Of a stretch of DNA of 64,000 nucleotides, positions 1 to 8,080 are shown one piece after another; positions within the stretch are counted from its first letter, which is position 1, and each line of letters starts with the position of its first letter. Made by a program: the position numbers and the translations under genes. The notes below the pieces were generated by a model. It had not been told where the DNA came from and searched no databases. It saw only the letters and a list, made by a program, of their open reading frames with translations. The DNA comes from Listeria ivanovii subsp. londoniensis (GTDB lineage: Bacteria > Bacillota > Bacilli > Lactobacillales > Listeriaceae): contig NZ_CP009576.1 of assembly GCF_000763495.1 (NCBI RefSeq), positions 444,001-508,000 on the forward strand, written 5' to 3'.

Positions 1-37
1 CAAGGAGAATTTTTACCAAAAAAGTGGAGGTACAAAA

Positions 38-1558
38 ATGAAAAAAAGGTTATCAATAACACTTATCTTGCTACTATCACTTGCATTAGTCATCGCAGGC
101 TGTGGTAGCAACAACACAAGTAAAAGCGACAAGACTGAAACAAAAGACAAAGAGAAAACAGAAGTAACATCAGGGGCGTCAAAAACGAGTTACACAGATC
201 CATCAGAATTAAAAGAAGAATATGATATCGTCATAGTTGGTGCAGCAGGAGCAGGCTTATCCGCAGCACTAGAAGCAAAAGCTAAAGGGATGAATCCAGT
301 AATTCTTGAAAAAATGCCACAAGCAGGCGGAAATACATTGAAAGCCTCTTCTGGTATGAATGCATCTGAAACTAAATTCCAAAAAGAAGAAGGAATTAAT
401 GATAGTAACGATAAATTTTACGAAGAAACCTTAGCTGGCGGCCATGGTACAAATGATAAAGAAATGCTACGTTTCTTCGTCGACAACTCCGCAAGCGCAA
501 TTGACTGGCTAGATTCCATGGATATTAAATTAAATAACCTAACAATCACTGGGGGAATGAGCGTAAAACGAACTCATCGTCCTGAAGATGGCTCCGCAGT
601 TGGTAAATACCTAGTAGATGGTTTATTAAAAAATGTCCAAGAAGAAGAAATTCCAGTATTTGTAAATGCCGATGTAAAAGAAATTACCCAAAAAGACGGA
701 AAAGTAACCGGAGTAAAGTTGCGTCTTAATAATAAAGAAGATAAAACAATTAGTTCTGATGCCGTTGTTGTTACAACTGGTGGCTACGGAGCAAATAAAG
801 AATTAATTGAAAAAGAACGTCCTGACTTAAAAGGATATGTCACAACCAACCAAGCAGGAAGTACTGGTGATGGTATCAAAATGATTGAAAAACTTGGTGG
901 CACAACCGTGGATATGGATCAAATTCAAGTCCACCCAACAGTGCAACAAGAGAAATCTTATCTGATTGGTGAAGCTGTACGTGGTGAGGGAGCCATTTTA
1001 GTTTCACAAGAAGGAAAACGTTTTGGGAATGAATTAGATACACGCGATAATGTGACAGCTTCCATCAACAAACTACCTGAAAAATCAGCTTACCTTATAT
1101 TTGATTCGGGAGTAAAAGATCGTGTAAAAGCAATTGCTCAATATGATGAAATGGGCTTTGTTGAAGAAGGCGCAACTATTGATGAGTTAGCTAGCAAAAT
1201 CAATGTTCCAAAAGAAGAACTTACAAAAACGTTAGATACTTGGAATGCTAGCGTGAAAAACAAAAATGACGAAGCATTTGGCAGAACTACAGGAATGGAA
1301 AACGACTTGTCCAAAGCGCCATACTATGCAATCAAAATCGGACCAGGAATTCACTACACAATGGGTGGCGTGAAAATTAACACTAATACAGAAGTTTTAG
1401 ATAAAGATGGTAAACCAATTACCGGATTGTTCGCTGCAGGGGAAGTAACAGGGGGCTTGCACGGAGAAAATCGTATCGGTGGTAACTCAGTAGCTGAAAT
1501 CATTATTTTTGGTCGTCAAGCTGGCGATAAATCAGCTGAATTTGTAAAAGAACAATAA
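38..1558 (+). CDS. frdA: Flavoprotein fumarate reductase, lipoprotein (FrdA-like)
   Basis: A 506-residue protein of the FAD-dependent fumarate reductase/succinate dehydrogenase flavoprotein family. Residues 1-22 form a lipoprotein signal with lipobox LVIAGC (C22), so it should be anchored outside the membrane. A Ser/Thr/Lys-rich linker carries TSGAS (44-48), which resembles the ApbE flavinylation motif. The FAD-binding loop GAAGAG is at 68-73, and HGENRIGGNS near the C-terminus matches the family active site. In Listeria an extracellular FrdA flavinylated on such a motif takes electrons from the extracellular electron-transfer chain and reduces fumarate (established knowledge). It lacks a separate FMN-binding domain, unlike longer homologues. 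The start follows GTGGAGG. It stands alone with its own terminator. Confidence 0.9.
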   Translation: MKKRLSITLILLLSLALVIAGCGSNNTSKSDKTETKDKEKTEVTSGASKTSYTDPSELKEEYDIVIVGAAGAGLSAALEAKAKGMNPVILEKMPQAGGNTLKASSGMNASETKFQKEEGINDSNDKFYEETLAGGHGTNDKEMLRFFVDNSASAIDWLDSMDIKLNNLTITGGMSVKRTHRPEDGSAVGKYLVDGLLKNVQEEEIPVFVNADVKEITQKDGKVTGVKLRLNNKEDKTISSDAVVVTTGGYGANKELIEKERPDLKGYVTTNQAGSTGDGIKMIEKLGGTTVDMDQIQVHPTVQQEKSYLIGEAVRGEGAILVSQEGKRFGNELDTRDNVTASINKLPEKSAYLIFDSGVKDRVKAIAQYDEMGFVEEGATIDELASKINVPKEELTKTLDTWNASVKNKNDEAFGRTTGMENDLSKAPYYAIKIGPGIHYTMGGVKINTNTEVLDKDGKPITGLFAAGEVTGGLHGENRIGGNSVAEIIIFGRQAGDKSAEFVKEQ

Positions 1559-1588
1559 TAATTCCTGAGCAATAGTTTGTGATTAGAA

Positions 1589-1633
1589 AAGCTTGCGGAG
1601 CCACTTTTTAATAAGTGTTTTCGCAGGCTTTTT
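1589..1633 (+). terminator. Rho-independent terminator of frdA
   Basis: Imperfect stem: AAGCTTGCGGAGCCACTT pairs with AAGTG...TCGCAGGCTT and is followed by a T run. Confidence 0.75.
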
Positions 1634-1793
1634 AGTTGCTAGAATTTGTTTGCGGTAAAGGATTTATAGTATTATGAGTAAGTGAGGATGAATCGGCTAA
1701 AGTCGAAAAAAGTACATATCCGAATGATCATTGGCAGTTCCCACACAACAGTCATAGCCTTTGCCACTTGTTAAAATAAAAGGAGGAACCATT

Positions 1794-2810
1794 ATGTTGA
1801 AAATGGGTTTTATTGGTAATGGGAAAAGCACCAACAGATACCATCTGCCATTTATTCTAGAACGCGAAAATATCCAAGTGAAGACGATTTATAATCGCAA
1901 TCCAAAAACTGCCACTTGGGACAAAATTGAAGGAGTACATTACACTACAGATTTAGAGGAGCTTTTGACAGACCCAGAAATCAAGTTAATCACGATTTCT
2001 ACCACACAAAGTTCCCATTTTGAATATGCTAAAAAGGTGTTAGAAAATGGCAAAAACGTCCTAGTTGAAAAACCATTTATGATGACGTATGCAGAAGCGA
2101 AAGAAATTTTTGAACTAGCAAAAGAGCGCGGTTTAATGGTTCAATGCTATCAAAATCGCCGCTTTGACTCTGACTTTTTAACGGCTCAAAAAGTGATTGA
2201 AAGCGGAAAACTAGGCGAACTTTTGGAAGTGGAAATGCATTACGATTATTTCCGACCAGAAATTCCTGAATCTGTCCATGAATTTAAGTTTTATGATAGT
2301 TACTTATACGGTCACGGTTGCCATACCATCGACCAAGTACTTTCTTACTTCGGAAAACCAGACGATATTCATTATGATGTTCGTCAATTACTCGGAAAAG
2401 GCCGAATGAACGACTATTTTGACCTTGATTTTTATTACGGAATTACCAAAGTCTCCGTAAAATCAAGCTATTTCCGAATTAAGGCTCGTCCAAGCTTTGT
2501 TTTGTATGGTAAAAAAGGAATGTTCACGAAAGAAACAAAAGATCGCCAAGAAGAACATCTAAAACTATTTTATATGCCGAGTCATAAAGATTTTGGAATT
2601 GATTTACCAGAGCATTACGGCACATTAACTTATGTGGATGATGCGGGAGTATGGCATGAGGAGAAAGTCATTTCCGAAGTGGGCGATTATGGTCGTGTGT
2701 ACGATGATCTCTATGAAGCCATTATAAATGGAAAACCGAAGCAAGTAACAGACGAAGAAACGCTACTGCAAATGGAAATTTTGGAAAAAGGCGTCGAAGC
2801 TTGTAAATAA
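1794..2810 (+). CDS. Gfo/Idh/MocA family NAD(P)-dependent oxidoreductase
   Basis: A 338-residue dehydrogenase. The N-terminal Rossmann fold begins GFIGNGKSTNRYHLP, the family's EKP motif is in VLVEKPFMM, and GHGCHTIDQ is the usual helix with the catalytic His and Asp. The C-terminal half is the alpha/beta dimerisation domain. The length is typical. An in-frame ATG 33 bases upstream exists, but AAAGGAGGAACC just before 1794 decides the start. It resembles the YhhX/YdgJ branch. The substrate, probably a sugar or polyol derivative, cannot be read from sequence. It is monocistronic, with a terminator on either side. Confidence 0.85.
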   Translation: MLKMGFIGNGKSTNRYHLPFILERENIQVKTIYNRNPKTATWDKIEGVHYTTDLEELLTDPEIKLITISTTQSSHFEYAKKVLENGKNVLVEKPFMMTYAEAKEIFELAKERGLMVQCYQNRRFDSDFLTAQKVIESGKLGELLEVEMHYDYFRPEIPESVHEFKFYDSYLYGHGCHTIDQVLSYFGKPDDIHYDVRQLLGKGRMNDYFDLDFYYGITKVSVKSSYFRIKARPSFVLYGKKGMFTKETKDRQEEHLKLFYMPSHKDFGIDLPEHYGTLTYVDDAGVWHEEKVISEVGDYGRVYDDLYEAIINGKPKQVTDEETLLQMEILEKGVEACK

Positions 2811-2813
2811 GGA

Positions 2814-2847
2814 AAAATGCCGCGAGAGAATCTTGCGGTATTTTTTT
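2814..2847 (+). terminator. Rho-independent terminator
   Basis: AATGCCGC pairs with GCGGTATT and is followed by seven T, directly after the oxidoreductase stop. Confidence 0.8.
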
Positions 2848-3263
2848 GTGGTGATAGTTATAAAAAAGCTCCCAAGATTGTTCAAACCGCTCATTGTCAA
2901 CTAGATACTTGGAAAAAATAGATTCCAAAGTTTCTGGGAGGAGATTCAGAAATGAATGCATTTGTATAAATATAATCTTATATGCAGCAGAGTTTTAAAT
3001 ATAAACATAAATAAGTGAACTATTTAACTTTTTGATGACAATTTTAGTAAGTAATGTATACTAATGTGAATAATTACTCAAGCTGTGTGTTTTTTAAGAA
3101 AAACGGTGCAAAATATTCAAATCGTGGTGGAAAATATAATAAATTCGGGCAAATTCTGTCGTTCATGACGAGAATCGGACATTTCATTACATTTTTAGTT
3201 ATACATTTGGTTTACGTGTTATACTTTTTTTGTAATTAACTATAAGTGAAAGGAGGTTAAGAA
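2848..3263. other. AT-rich intergenic stretch, no convincing gene
   Basis: About 400 bases with no reading frame that has a ribosome site and a recognisable product. TATACT at 3220-3225 is a possible -10 for the small gene at 3264, but no good -35 was found. A 79-codon minus-strand frame (2722-2961) looks accidental or like a remnant. Confidence 0.5.
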
Positions 3264-3440
3264 TTGAAGGCAAAATGGATATTTTATCCAATCATTATCA
3301 TGTTAATGATCATTTTAAGTGTTACGTATCTTATGAATATGATTTCGGACATGGTATTGTCAATTTGTTCGGTGTTTTTAATTTTATCACTTATCCTATT
3401 TAGAAATGCTACAAAAAATCATACATCTAGGAGGAAATAA
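3264..3440 (+). CDS. Small hydrophobic membrane protein, 58 aa
   Basis: TTG start eight bases after a strong AAAGGAGG. The product begins MKAKWIFYPIIIMLMIILSV and has two hydrophobic segments (about 5-22 and 30-45) with a basic tail NATKNHTSRRK. Its last codons contain the ribosome site of the next gene (AGGAGGAAATAA), so the two are probably co-translated. I do not recognise a family. A membrane partner of the secreted protein that follows is an inference from position only. Confidence 0.6.
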   Translation: MKAKWIFYPIIIMLMIILSVTYLMNMISDMVLSICSVFLILSLILFRNATKNHTSRRK

Positions 3441-3441
3441 A

Positions 3442-4119
3442 ATGAAAAAAATGTTTGTATCCGTTATTGTATGTGCATTGATGGTTTCTATGGTTACTCC
3501 GATGAATTCAAAAGCTAGCAACAAGCATGAAGTAGTATATTCGGATACTAATGTTTTAATAAAGCAAAGTGATGATAATAGTTTTACATTTCTGGATAAA
3601 GAAACTAAGGTGGAAAGTAATGTTGAAATAGATACTCAGGATAAAAAAGCAGAAATAATGGAAGAAAATGGTCAAATAACTGAAGTAGAGTATAATCAAA
3701 AACAAGCTGGTAATACAATTAAATCTAATATTGTAGCTGGTGGCGAAAATGTTGGAACAATCACTGTAACTGAGGAAAAGGAAACACAGCCTAAATTATT
3801 GAGAGCAAGTTCTAGTGGTGCAATGAAGTACGTAACAACTAGGCATGTAACTGCTACTATGATTAAAGTCAACAGACTCAGTACTCAGATGGTTGTGATA
3901 GGTTTGAGTTTCTTAAAAATAAAAGGCATAGCAGGTTACATGGGAGGAATTTCTGCATACGGGGCTGTTCATGATTTCTTGAATAAAACAGCATACTTAA
4001 CAATAAAACAATATGCGAATAAATGGCAATATAGAAATGATGCCTATGTTTATAAAGATAAAAAAAGAACAAAACTATTAAAAAAACAAACAGGGACACC
4101 ACAAAGACATTTTTCTTAA
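3442..4119 (+). CDS. Secreted protein of unknown function, 225 aa
   Basis: Starts at the ATG after AGGAGGAAATAA; an earlier in-frame ATG lacks a ribosome site. Residues 1-26 are a Sec signal peptide, with a likely cleavage after NSKA-S. The mature protein is first acidic and Lys-rich, with short repeats of the type EVEYNQ and KAEIMEENGQ. It then has a hydrophobic glycine-containing stretch (about 150-175, GLSFLKIKGIAGYMGG) and a basic aromatic tail that ends TPQRHFS. No catalytic motif is visible. It follows a small membrane peptide gene and ends before a good terminator, so the two form a self-contained unit. A secreted peptide or toxin-like role is possible but unsupported. Confidence 0.7.
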   Translation: MKKMFVSVIVCALMVSMVTPMNSKASNKHEVVYSDTNVLIKQSDDNSFTFLDKETKVESNVEIDTQDKKAEIMEENGQITEVEYNQKQAGNTIKSNIVAGGENVGTITVTEEKETQPKLLRASSSGAMKYVTTRHVTATMIKVNRLSTQMVVIGLSFLKIKGIAGYMGGISAYGAVHDFLNKTAYLTIKQYANKWQYRNDAYVYKDKKRTKLLKKQTGTPQRHFS

Positions 4120-4160
4120 CATCAATTGAATGAAAGTATAAAAATAGTGAAAAAGAAATA

Positions 4161-4204
4161 AAAACTTACATTTGCGCAAATTATGCAGATGTAAGTTTTT
4201 ATTT
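4161..4204 (+). terminator. Rho-independent terminator
   Basis: AAAACTTACAT pairs with ATGTAAGTTTT and ends in a T-rich run. It closes the small peptide/secreted protein unit. Confidence 0.85.
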
Positions 4205-4300
4205 TGTGTGTGCGTGACAATAGTTAATTGGAGAAACTGTTTATGGGAGAACCATTCAAAATGTATAAATAATCTCAATTAAAAGATTTTAAACCTGCAT

Positions 4301-4318
4301 TTGAATGATTTCGTTCAA
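4301..4318. promoter_or_regulatory. Upstream operator, copy 1
   Basis: Palindrome TTGAATGATTTCGTTCAA, with arms TTGAA/TTCAA. An identical 18-mer lies 73 bases downstream. It is probably bound by the DeoR-family regulator encoded at the end of the operon (inference). Confidence 0.7.
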
Positions 4319-4373
4319 ATAAACATCCAAAATTAGCCTTAAAATGAACAATTTGCATAATTAGCGCATTTTG

Positions 4374-4402
4374 TTGAATGATTTCGTTCAACGTGATATA
4401 GT
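4374..4402 (+). promoter_or_regulatory. PTS operon promoter with operator copy 2
   Basis: -35 TTGAAT (4374-4379), 17-base spacer and -10 TATAGT (4397-4402). The second TTGAATGATTTCGTTCAA (4374-4391) covers the -35 and most of the spacer, so a bound repressor would block polymerase. The 73-base spacing to copy 1 is close to seven helical turns, which would suit looping. Confidence 0.75.
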
Positions 4403-4414
4403 GTAATCAAATGA

Positions 4415-4428
4415 GGGAAGCGCTTACT
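4415..4428 (+). promoter_or_regulatory. cre-like site (CcpA)
   Basis: GGGAAGCGCTTACT matches 11 of 14 positions of TGTAAGCGCTTACA. It lies just downstream of the -10, where a CcpA roadblock would act on a sugar PTS operon. Confidence 0.6.
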
Positions 4429-4450
4429 TCGTTAAGAGAGGATGTAGAGG

Positions 4451-4897
4451 ATGGACATATCAAATTTGATAAATGAAAGTCGGATTATTTTTGATACTAG
4501 TATTCAAACCAAGCAATTATTATTTGAAAAAGTAGCGAATGTACTAGGTGAAGAAGGGGCTATAACGAATCAAAAGAAATTTATACGTGACTTGTATAAA
4601 CGAGAAGAGGAAACTTCGACAGGAATTGAGTCTGGATTTGGTATTCCTCATACAAAGAGTAAATATGTGAAAGAACCTTTGATTGTTTTTGTTCATTCGG
4701 ATGTTATGACCGATTATTTTGGACTAGATGATGCACCAATTGAATGCAGTTTTATTATTGGAGTCCCAAAAAAGGCAGCAGACACACATTTAGAAATATT
4801 AAGTAACCTTTCAAGGAAATTAATGAATGACGAATTTATTGAAAAGTTAAAAAAATCAAAAAACGAACAAGAGATTATGACAATTTTATCAGAATAG
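4451..4897 (+). CDS. PTS fructose-type IIA component
   Basis: A 148-residue PTS EIIA of the fructose/mannitol family. H67 in GFGIPHTKS is the residue that accepts phosphate from HPr. The length is that of a single-domain IIA. It is the first gene of a four-gene operon (IIA, IIBC, aldolase, DeoR) and ends 13 bases before the next start. It would pass phosphate to the IIB domain of the following protein during uptake of a fructose-like ketose or polyol. Confidence 0.9.
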   Translation: MDISNLINESRIIFDTSIQTKQLLFEKVANVLGEEGAITNQKKFIRDLYKREEETSTGIESGFGIPHTKSKYVKEPLIVFVHSDVMTDYFGLDDAPIECSFIIGVPKKAADTHLEILSNLSRKLMNDEFIEKLKKSKNEQEIMTILSE

Positions 4898-4910
4898 GGA
4901 GGCGTTTTAC

Positions 4911-6305
4911 ATGAAAATAGTTGGTGTTACAGCTTGTCCCACTGGCATTGCTCATACGTACATGTCTGCTGAAAAGTTAACTAAAACAGCAGAAGACCTT
5001 GGTTATGAAGTGAAAATAGAGACTCAAGGAGCAAAAGTTGAAAATGTTCTAACGAAAGAAGATATTGCATCAGCTGATTATGTTATTTTAGCGGTTGATA
5101 AAGAAATTGATACAGCTAGATTTGCTGGAAAGAAAGTAAAAAGAGTATCTACTTCTAGAGCAATTAAAGAAGCAGATGTCATAATTAAGGAAGTCATTGC
5201 AGAAAAAGGACTAATAAATTATTCAGCAGAAAGCAGTTTAAGTAATTCTGAACAGCCACCAAAAGCAAGTCTTTATAATCATTTTATGAATGGTGTTAAC
5301 TATATGCTACCATTTGTTATCGCGGGTGGAATACTAATCGCAATTAGTTTTGCTTTCGGTATTGATGCTGCCAATCCAGATTCTGCTTCCTATAATGCAA
5401 TTGCAGCAGCGTTTTCTAAAATAGGTGGAGATACCGCATTTGCATTAATGGTTCCAGCACTTGCTGCCGGAATTTCCGTATCAGTCGCAGGGAGGGCTGG
5501 TTTTGCTCCTGGACTTGTTGCCGGAACACTTGCAACAGCTGGAGGATCTGGTTTTCTTGGCGGAATGATTGGTGGTATTTTGGCAGGTTATGTAGCTCAC
5601 TTCTTTGCTAATAAAGTGAATGTTACAAAATCACTTGCTTCTATTTATCAGTTGATTGTTGTACCACTTCTAGCTATTACAATAGTTGGTTTGGCGATGG
5701 TATTTGTTATTGATACACCAATTGCTTGGGTGCTAGATGCGCTTACAAGTTGGCTAAATGGTCTTGGTGAAACATCTGGTGTTTTATTTGGACTTCTTAT
5801 TGGAGTGATGATGGCAGCAGATATGGGTGGACCTATAAATAAATCTATCTCTACTTTCTCCATCGGGCTTATGACGGCCGGGGTTACAGCACCAATTGCC
5901 GCATGTATGGCAGCAGGTATGGTTCCACCACTTGGTCTAGCACTTGCAACGCTACTTTTTAGAAATAAATTTACAACAGAAGAAAAAACAGCAGGAAATT
6001 CTTGTTGGGTATTAGGGGCATCATACATTACGGAAGGGGCTATCCCGTTCGCAGTCGCAGATCCACTTCGAGTTATCCCTAGTCTTATGTTAGGCTCAGC
6101 AACAGCAGCAGCTATTTCGATGGGTGCGGGAGTAACTTCACTTGCTCCACATGGTGGCATTTGGGTAATGTTCATTCCTAATGTTATTGACCATCTATTT
6201 ATGTATATTATTGCAATCGTAGCAGGAACAATCGTGACTGCAGTTTCAGTAGGATTATTAAAAACACCAGTAAATAAACGAAAAAATAAAGGGGAGATGC
6301 TATAA
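4911..6305 (+). CDS. PTS fructose-type IIBC permease
   Basis: A 464-residue fusion. IIB (1 to about 100) begins MKIVGVTACPTGIAHTYM, with C9 as the phosphorylated residue. IIC (about 120-455) is a polytopic membrane domain rich in Gly and Ala helices, with the conserved DMGGPINK and ITEGAIPFA loops of fructose permeases. The C-terminus is short and basic. The ribosome site is AGGGAGGCG. The stop overlaps the aldolase start by one base. The substrate is probably a ketohexose or related sugar that becomes a 1- or 6-phosphate and then feeds the aldolase. Confidence 0.9.
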   Translation: MKIVGVTACPTGIAHTYMSAEKLTKTAEDLGYEVKIETQGAKVENVLTKEDIASADYVILAVDKEIDTARFAGKKVKRVSTSRAIKEADVIIKEVIAEKGLINYSAESSLSNSEQPPKASLYNHFMNGVNYMLPFVIAGGILIAISFAFGIDAANPDSASYNAIAAAFSKIGGDTAFALMVPALAAGISVSVAGRAGFAPGLVAGTLATAGGSGFLGGMIGGILAGYVAHFFANKVNVTKSLASIYQLIVVPLLAITIVGLAMVFVIDTPIAWVLDALTSWLNGLGETSGVLFGLLIGVMMAADMGGPINKSISTFSIGLMTAGVTAPIAACMAAGMVPPLGLALATLLFRNKFTTEEKTAGNSCWVLGASYITEGAIPFAVADPLRVIPSLMLGSATAAAISMGAGVTSLAPHGGIWVMFIPNVIDHLFMYIIAIVAGTIVTAVSVGLLKTPVNKRKNKGEML

Positions 6306-7165
6306 TGTTATATACAATGAAAGATTTATTAAAAGTAGGAAAAGAACATCAATTTGCGGTACCAGCATTTAATATCTGTAGTTTTGATATGTTAAAAGCA
6401 GTAATGGAACAAGTAGAAGAAAGTAATGCACCCGTTATTATTGAAATCCATCCCGATGAGATTGCTTATCTTGGTGATAATTTTGTCGCGACGGTACGTG
6501 AATACGCGCTTAGAAGTAAAGTTCCTGTTGTAATTCATATGGATCACGGTGGAACCATTCAAGATGTTATGCGAGCAATTAGAAACGGCTATACATCAGT
6601 TATGATTGATGCTTCTAGAGCGGACTACGAAGATAATATTGCGTTAACAAAAGAAGTGGTCTCTCTTGCGCATAAAGTAGGCGTATCTGTAGAAGCCGAA
6701 CTGGGGACAATTGGTAATAATGGGTCTGCTGAAGGTGGGGCGGATACAATTGTTTATACTGACCCAGATCAAGCAGAAGATTTTGTGAAAAGAACAGGTA
6801 TCGACACTCTAGCAGTTGCGATTGGAACGGCACATGGTCTCTATCCTAAAGATAAAAAGCCGGAACTCAACATGCCGCTTTTAAAAGAATTGAATAAACG
6901 GTTGGATATTCCTTTTGTACTTCACGGGGGGTCAGGAAATCCGGATAAAGAAGTAAGCGAATCCGTCCAGTATGGCGTTAGGAAAGTAAATCTTAGCTCG
7001 GATCTGAAAAGTGTCTTTTTTGAGGAAATTCGTCAAGTGCTCATTAAAAATCCTGAAATGTATGAACCGAACCAAGTGTATCCGTCCGCAAACGAAAAAG
7101 TAAAAGAAGTAGTGAGACATAAATTAAACATTTTAAATACAGTCGGACAAGCAGATAAATACTAA
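6305..7165 (+). CDS. Class II ketose-bisphosphate aldolase
   Basis: A 286-residue zinc aldolase of the FbaA/GatY/KbaY family. The visible zinc-ligand and phosphate motifs are VIHMDHGGT, EAELGTIG, AIGTAHGLYP and VLHGGSGNP, in the usual order. It sits in the operon of a fructose-type PTS, which suggests that it cleaves the phosphorylated product of that transporter after a kinase step encoded elsewhere. The exact sugar (fructose, tagatose or another ketose bisphosphate) cannot be told from sequence. Confidence 0.88.
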   Translation: MLYTMKDLLKVGKEHQFAVPAFNICSFDMLKAVMEQVEESNAPVIIEIHPDEIAYLGDNFVATVREYALRSKVPVVIHMDHGGTIQDVMRAIRNGYTSVMIDASRADYEDNIALTKEVVSLAHKVGVSVEAELGTIGNNGSAEGGADTIVYTDPDQAEDFVKRTGIDTLAVAIGTAHGLYPKDKKPELNMPLLKELNKRLDIPFVLHGGSGNPDKEVSESVQYGVRKVNLSSDLKSVFFEEIRQVLIKNPEMYEPNQVYPSANEKVKEVVRHKLNILNTVGQADKY

Positions 7166-7168
7166 TTG

Positions 7169-7206
7169 CAAGGGCGAAAGTGCTTATTGGAGCACTTTTG
7201 CCCTTT
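7169..7206 (+). terminator. Internal hairpin between aldolase and deoR genes
   Basis: GGGCGAAAGTGCT pairs with AGCACTTTTGCCC, followed only by TTT. It is a strong stem with a poor T run, so probably a partial terminator or RNA stabiliser that sets the regulator level below the catabolic genes. Confidence 0.6.
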
Positions 7207-7220
7207 GAGGAGTGAAAAAC

Positions 7221-7991
7221 ATGTTAAGTACAGCGAAAGAGCGCCAACTGAAAATAGTTAACCGCTTAAAAGTAGAACAATTTATGCGGATTATTGATTT
7301 GGTGGAACTAGTTAATTATAGTGAAGCAACAGTGAAGCGCGATTTAGTAGAGCTTGAGAAAGAAGGGCTCGTGAGGCGAACTAGAGGCGGGGCAATGATT
7401 ATTGATAACAAAAAAATTGATTTGCCTTACTTGATGAAAATGAACGAGCGAAGTAATGAAACAAACAAAATAAGGATTGCTGATATTGCCAAATCACTTA
7501 TTCGTGATGATATGGTGATTTTCTTAGACTCTAGCTCGACATCGCTGTATTTAATTGATGTTTTAAGTAAATTTGAAGGATTGCAGATTATTACTAATGG
7601 TGTAATGACTGCCTCGATGTTATCAGAATTCACTAGTGCACGAGTTAGTATTTTAGGCGGATCGATTTTAACAAAGCGTTACACGGTCAATGGAGCAAAA
7701 GCATATAATGATGCACTTACGTATAATGCAGATATTGCTTTTGTTTCTTGTCGCGGAGTAGATTATGATACTGGAGCAACTGAAACCCATGAAGGAGAAG
7801 CCTTAATTAAGCAAGCTTTCAGGCGTCAGTCTAGCGAGCTCGTTTTACTTGTAACCGAAGAAAAAGTCGGGCATAAATTTATGCATCAAAGCTTAGCGTG
7901 CCATGATATAGATTATTTAATTACTGATTTTAAATTAGATGCTGAAGTCGAAAAACAGTTTAAAGCTCATCAAATTACTTGTTTGTATTAA
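7221..7991 (+). CDS. DeoR/GlpR family transcriptional regulator
   Basis: A 256-residue repressor. The N-terminal DeoR-type helix-turn-helix (about 15-60) includes SEATVKRDLVELEKEGLVRRTRGGA. The rest is the sugar-phosphate-binding DeoRC domain, with the ISOCOT-like MVIFLDSSSTSLYLIDVL and VSCRGVDYDTGATETHEGEA. The ATG was chosen because TTGAGGAG lies eight bases before it, whereas an in-frame GTG nine bases upstream sits almost on that ribosome site. As last gene of the PTS/aldolase operon it probably binds the two identical palindromes before the operon and is released by a phosphorylated intermediate. Confidence 0.85.
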   Translation: MLSTAKERQLKIVNRLKVEQFMRIIDLVELVNYSEATVKRDLVELEKEGLVRRTRGGAMIIDNKKIDLPYLMKMNERSNETNKIRIADIAKSLIRDDMVIFLDSSSTSLYLIDVLSKFEGLQIITNGVMTASMLSEFTSARVSILGGSILTKRYTVNGAKAYNDALTYNADIAFVSCRGVDYDTGATETHEGEALIKQAFRRQSSELVLLVTEEKVGHKFMHQSLACHDIDYLITDFKLDAEVEKQFKAHQITCLY

Positions 7992-8013
7992 CTACTTATA
8001 TAGAAAAATTACT

Positions 8014-8046
8014 TTAGTCTAAGGTTTTCGTGCCTTAGACTTTTTT
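8014..8046 (+). terminator. Rho-independent terminator of the PTS operon
   Basis: AGTCTAAGG pairs with CCTTAGACT, followed by TTTTTT. Confidence 0.9.
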
Positions 8047-8080
8047 GATACAATAATACTGAACAAAAGGAGGCATTTGC

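Noticed and set aside
2722..2961. 79-codon minus-strand frame over the end of the oxidoreductase gene
   Set aside because: No ribosome site, one third is antisense to a real gene and its terminator; at best a remnant.
3054..3239. 61-codon plus-strand frame before the small membrane gene
   Set aside because: No ribosome site, low-complexity composition, and it covers the likely promoter of 3264.
5648..6175. 175-codon minus-strand frame inside the IIBC gene
   Set aside because: Antisense shadow of a clearly coding PTS gene; composition (Pro, Ser, Ile, Thr) is that of an antisense of Gly/Ala helices.
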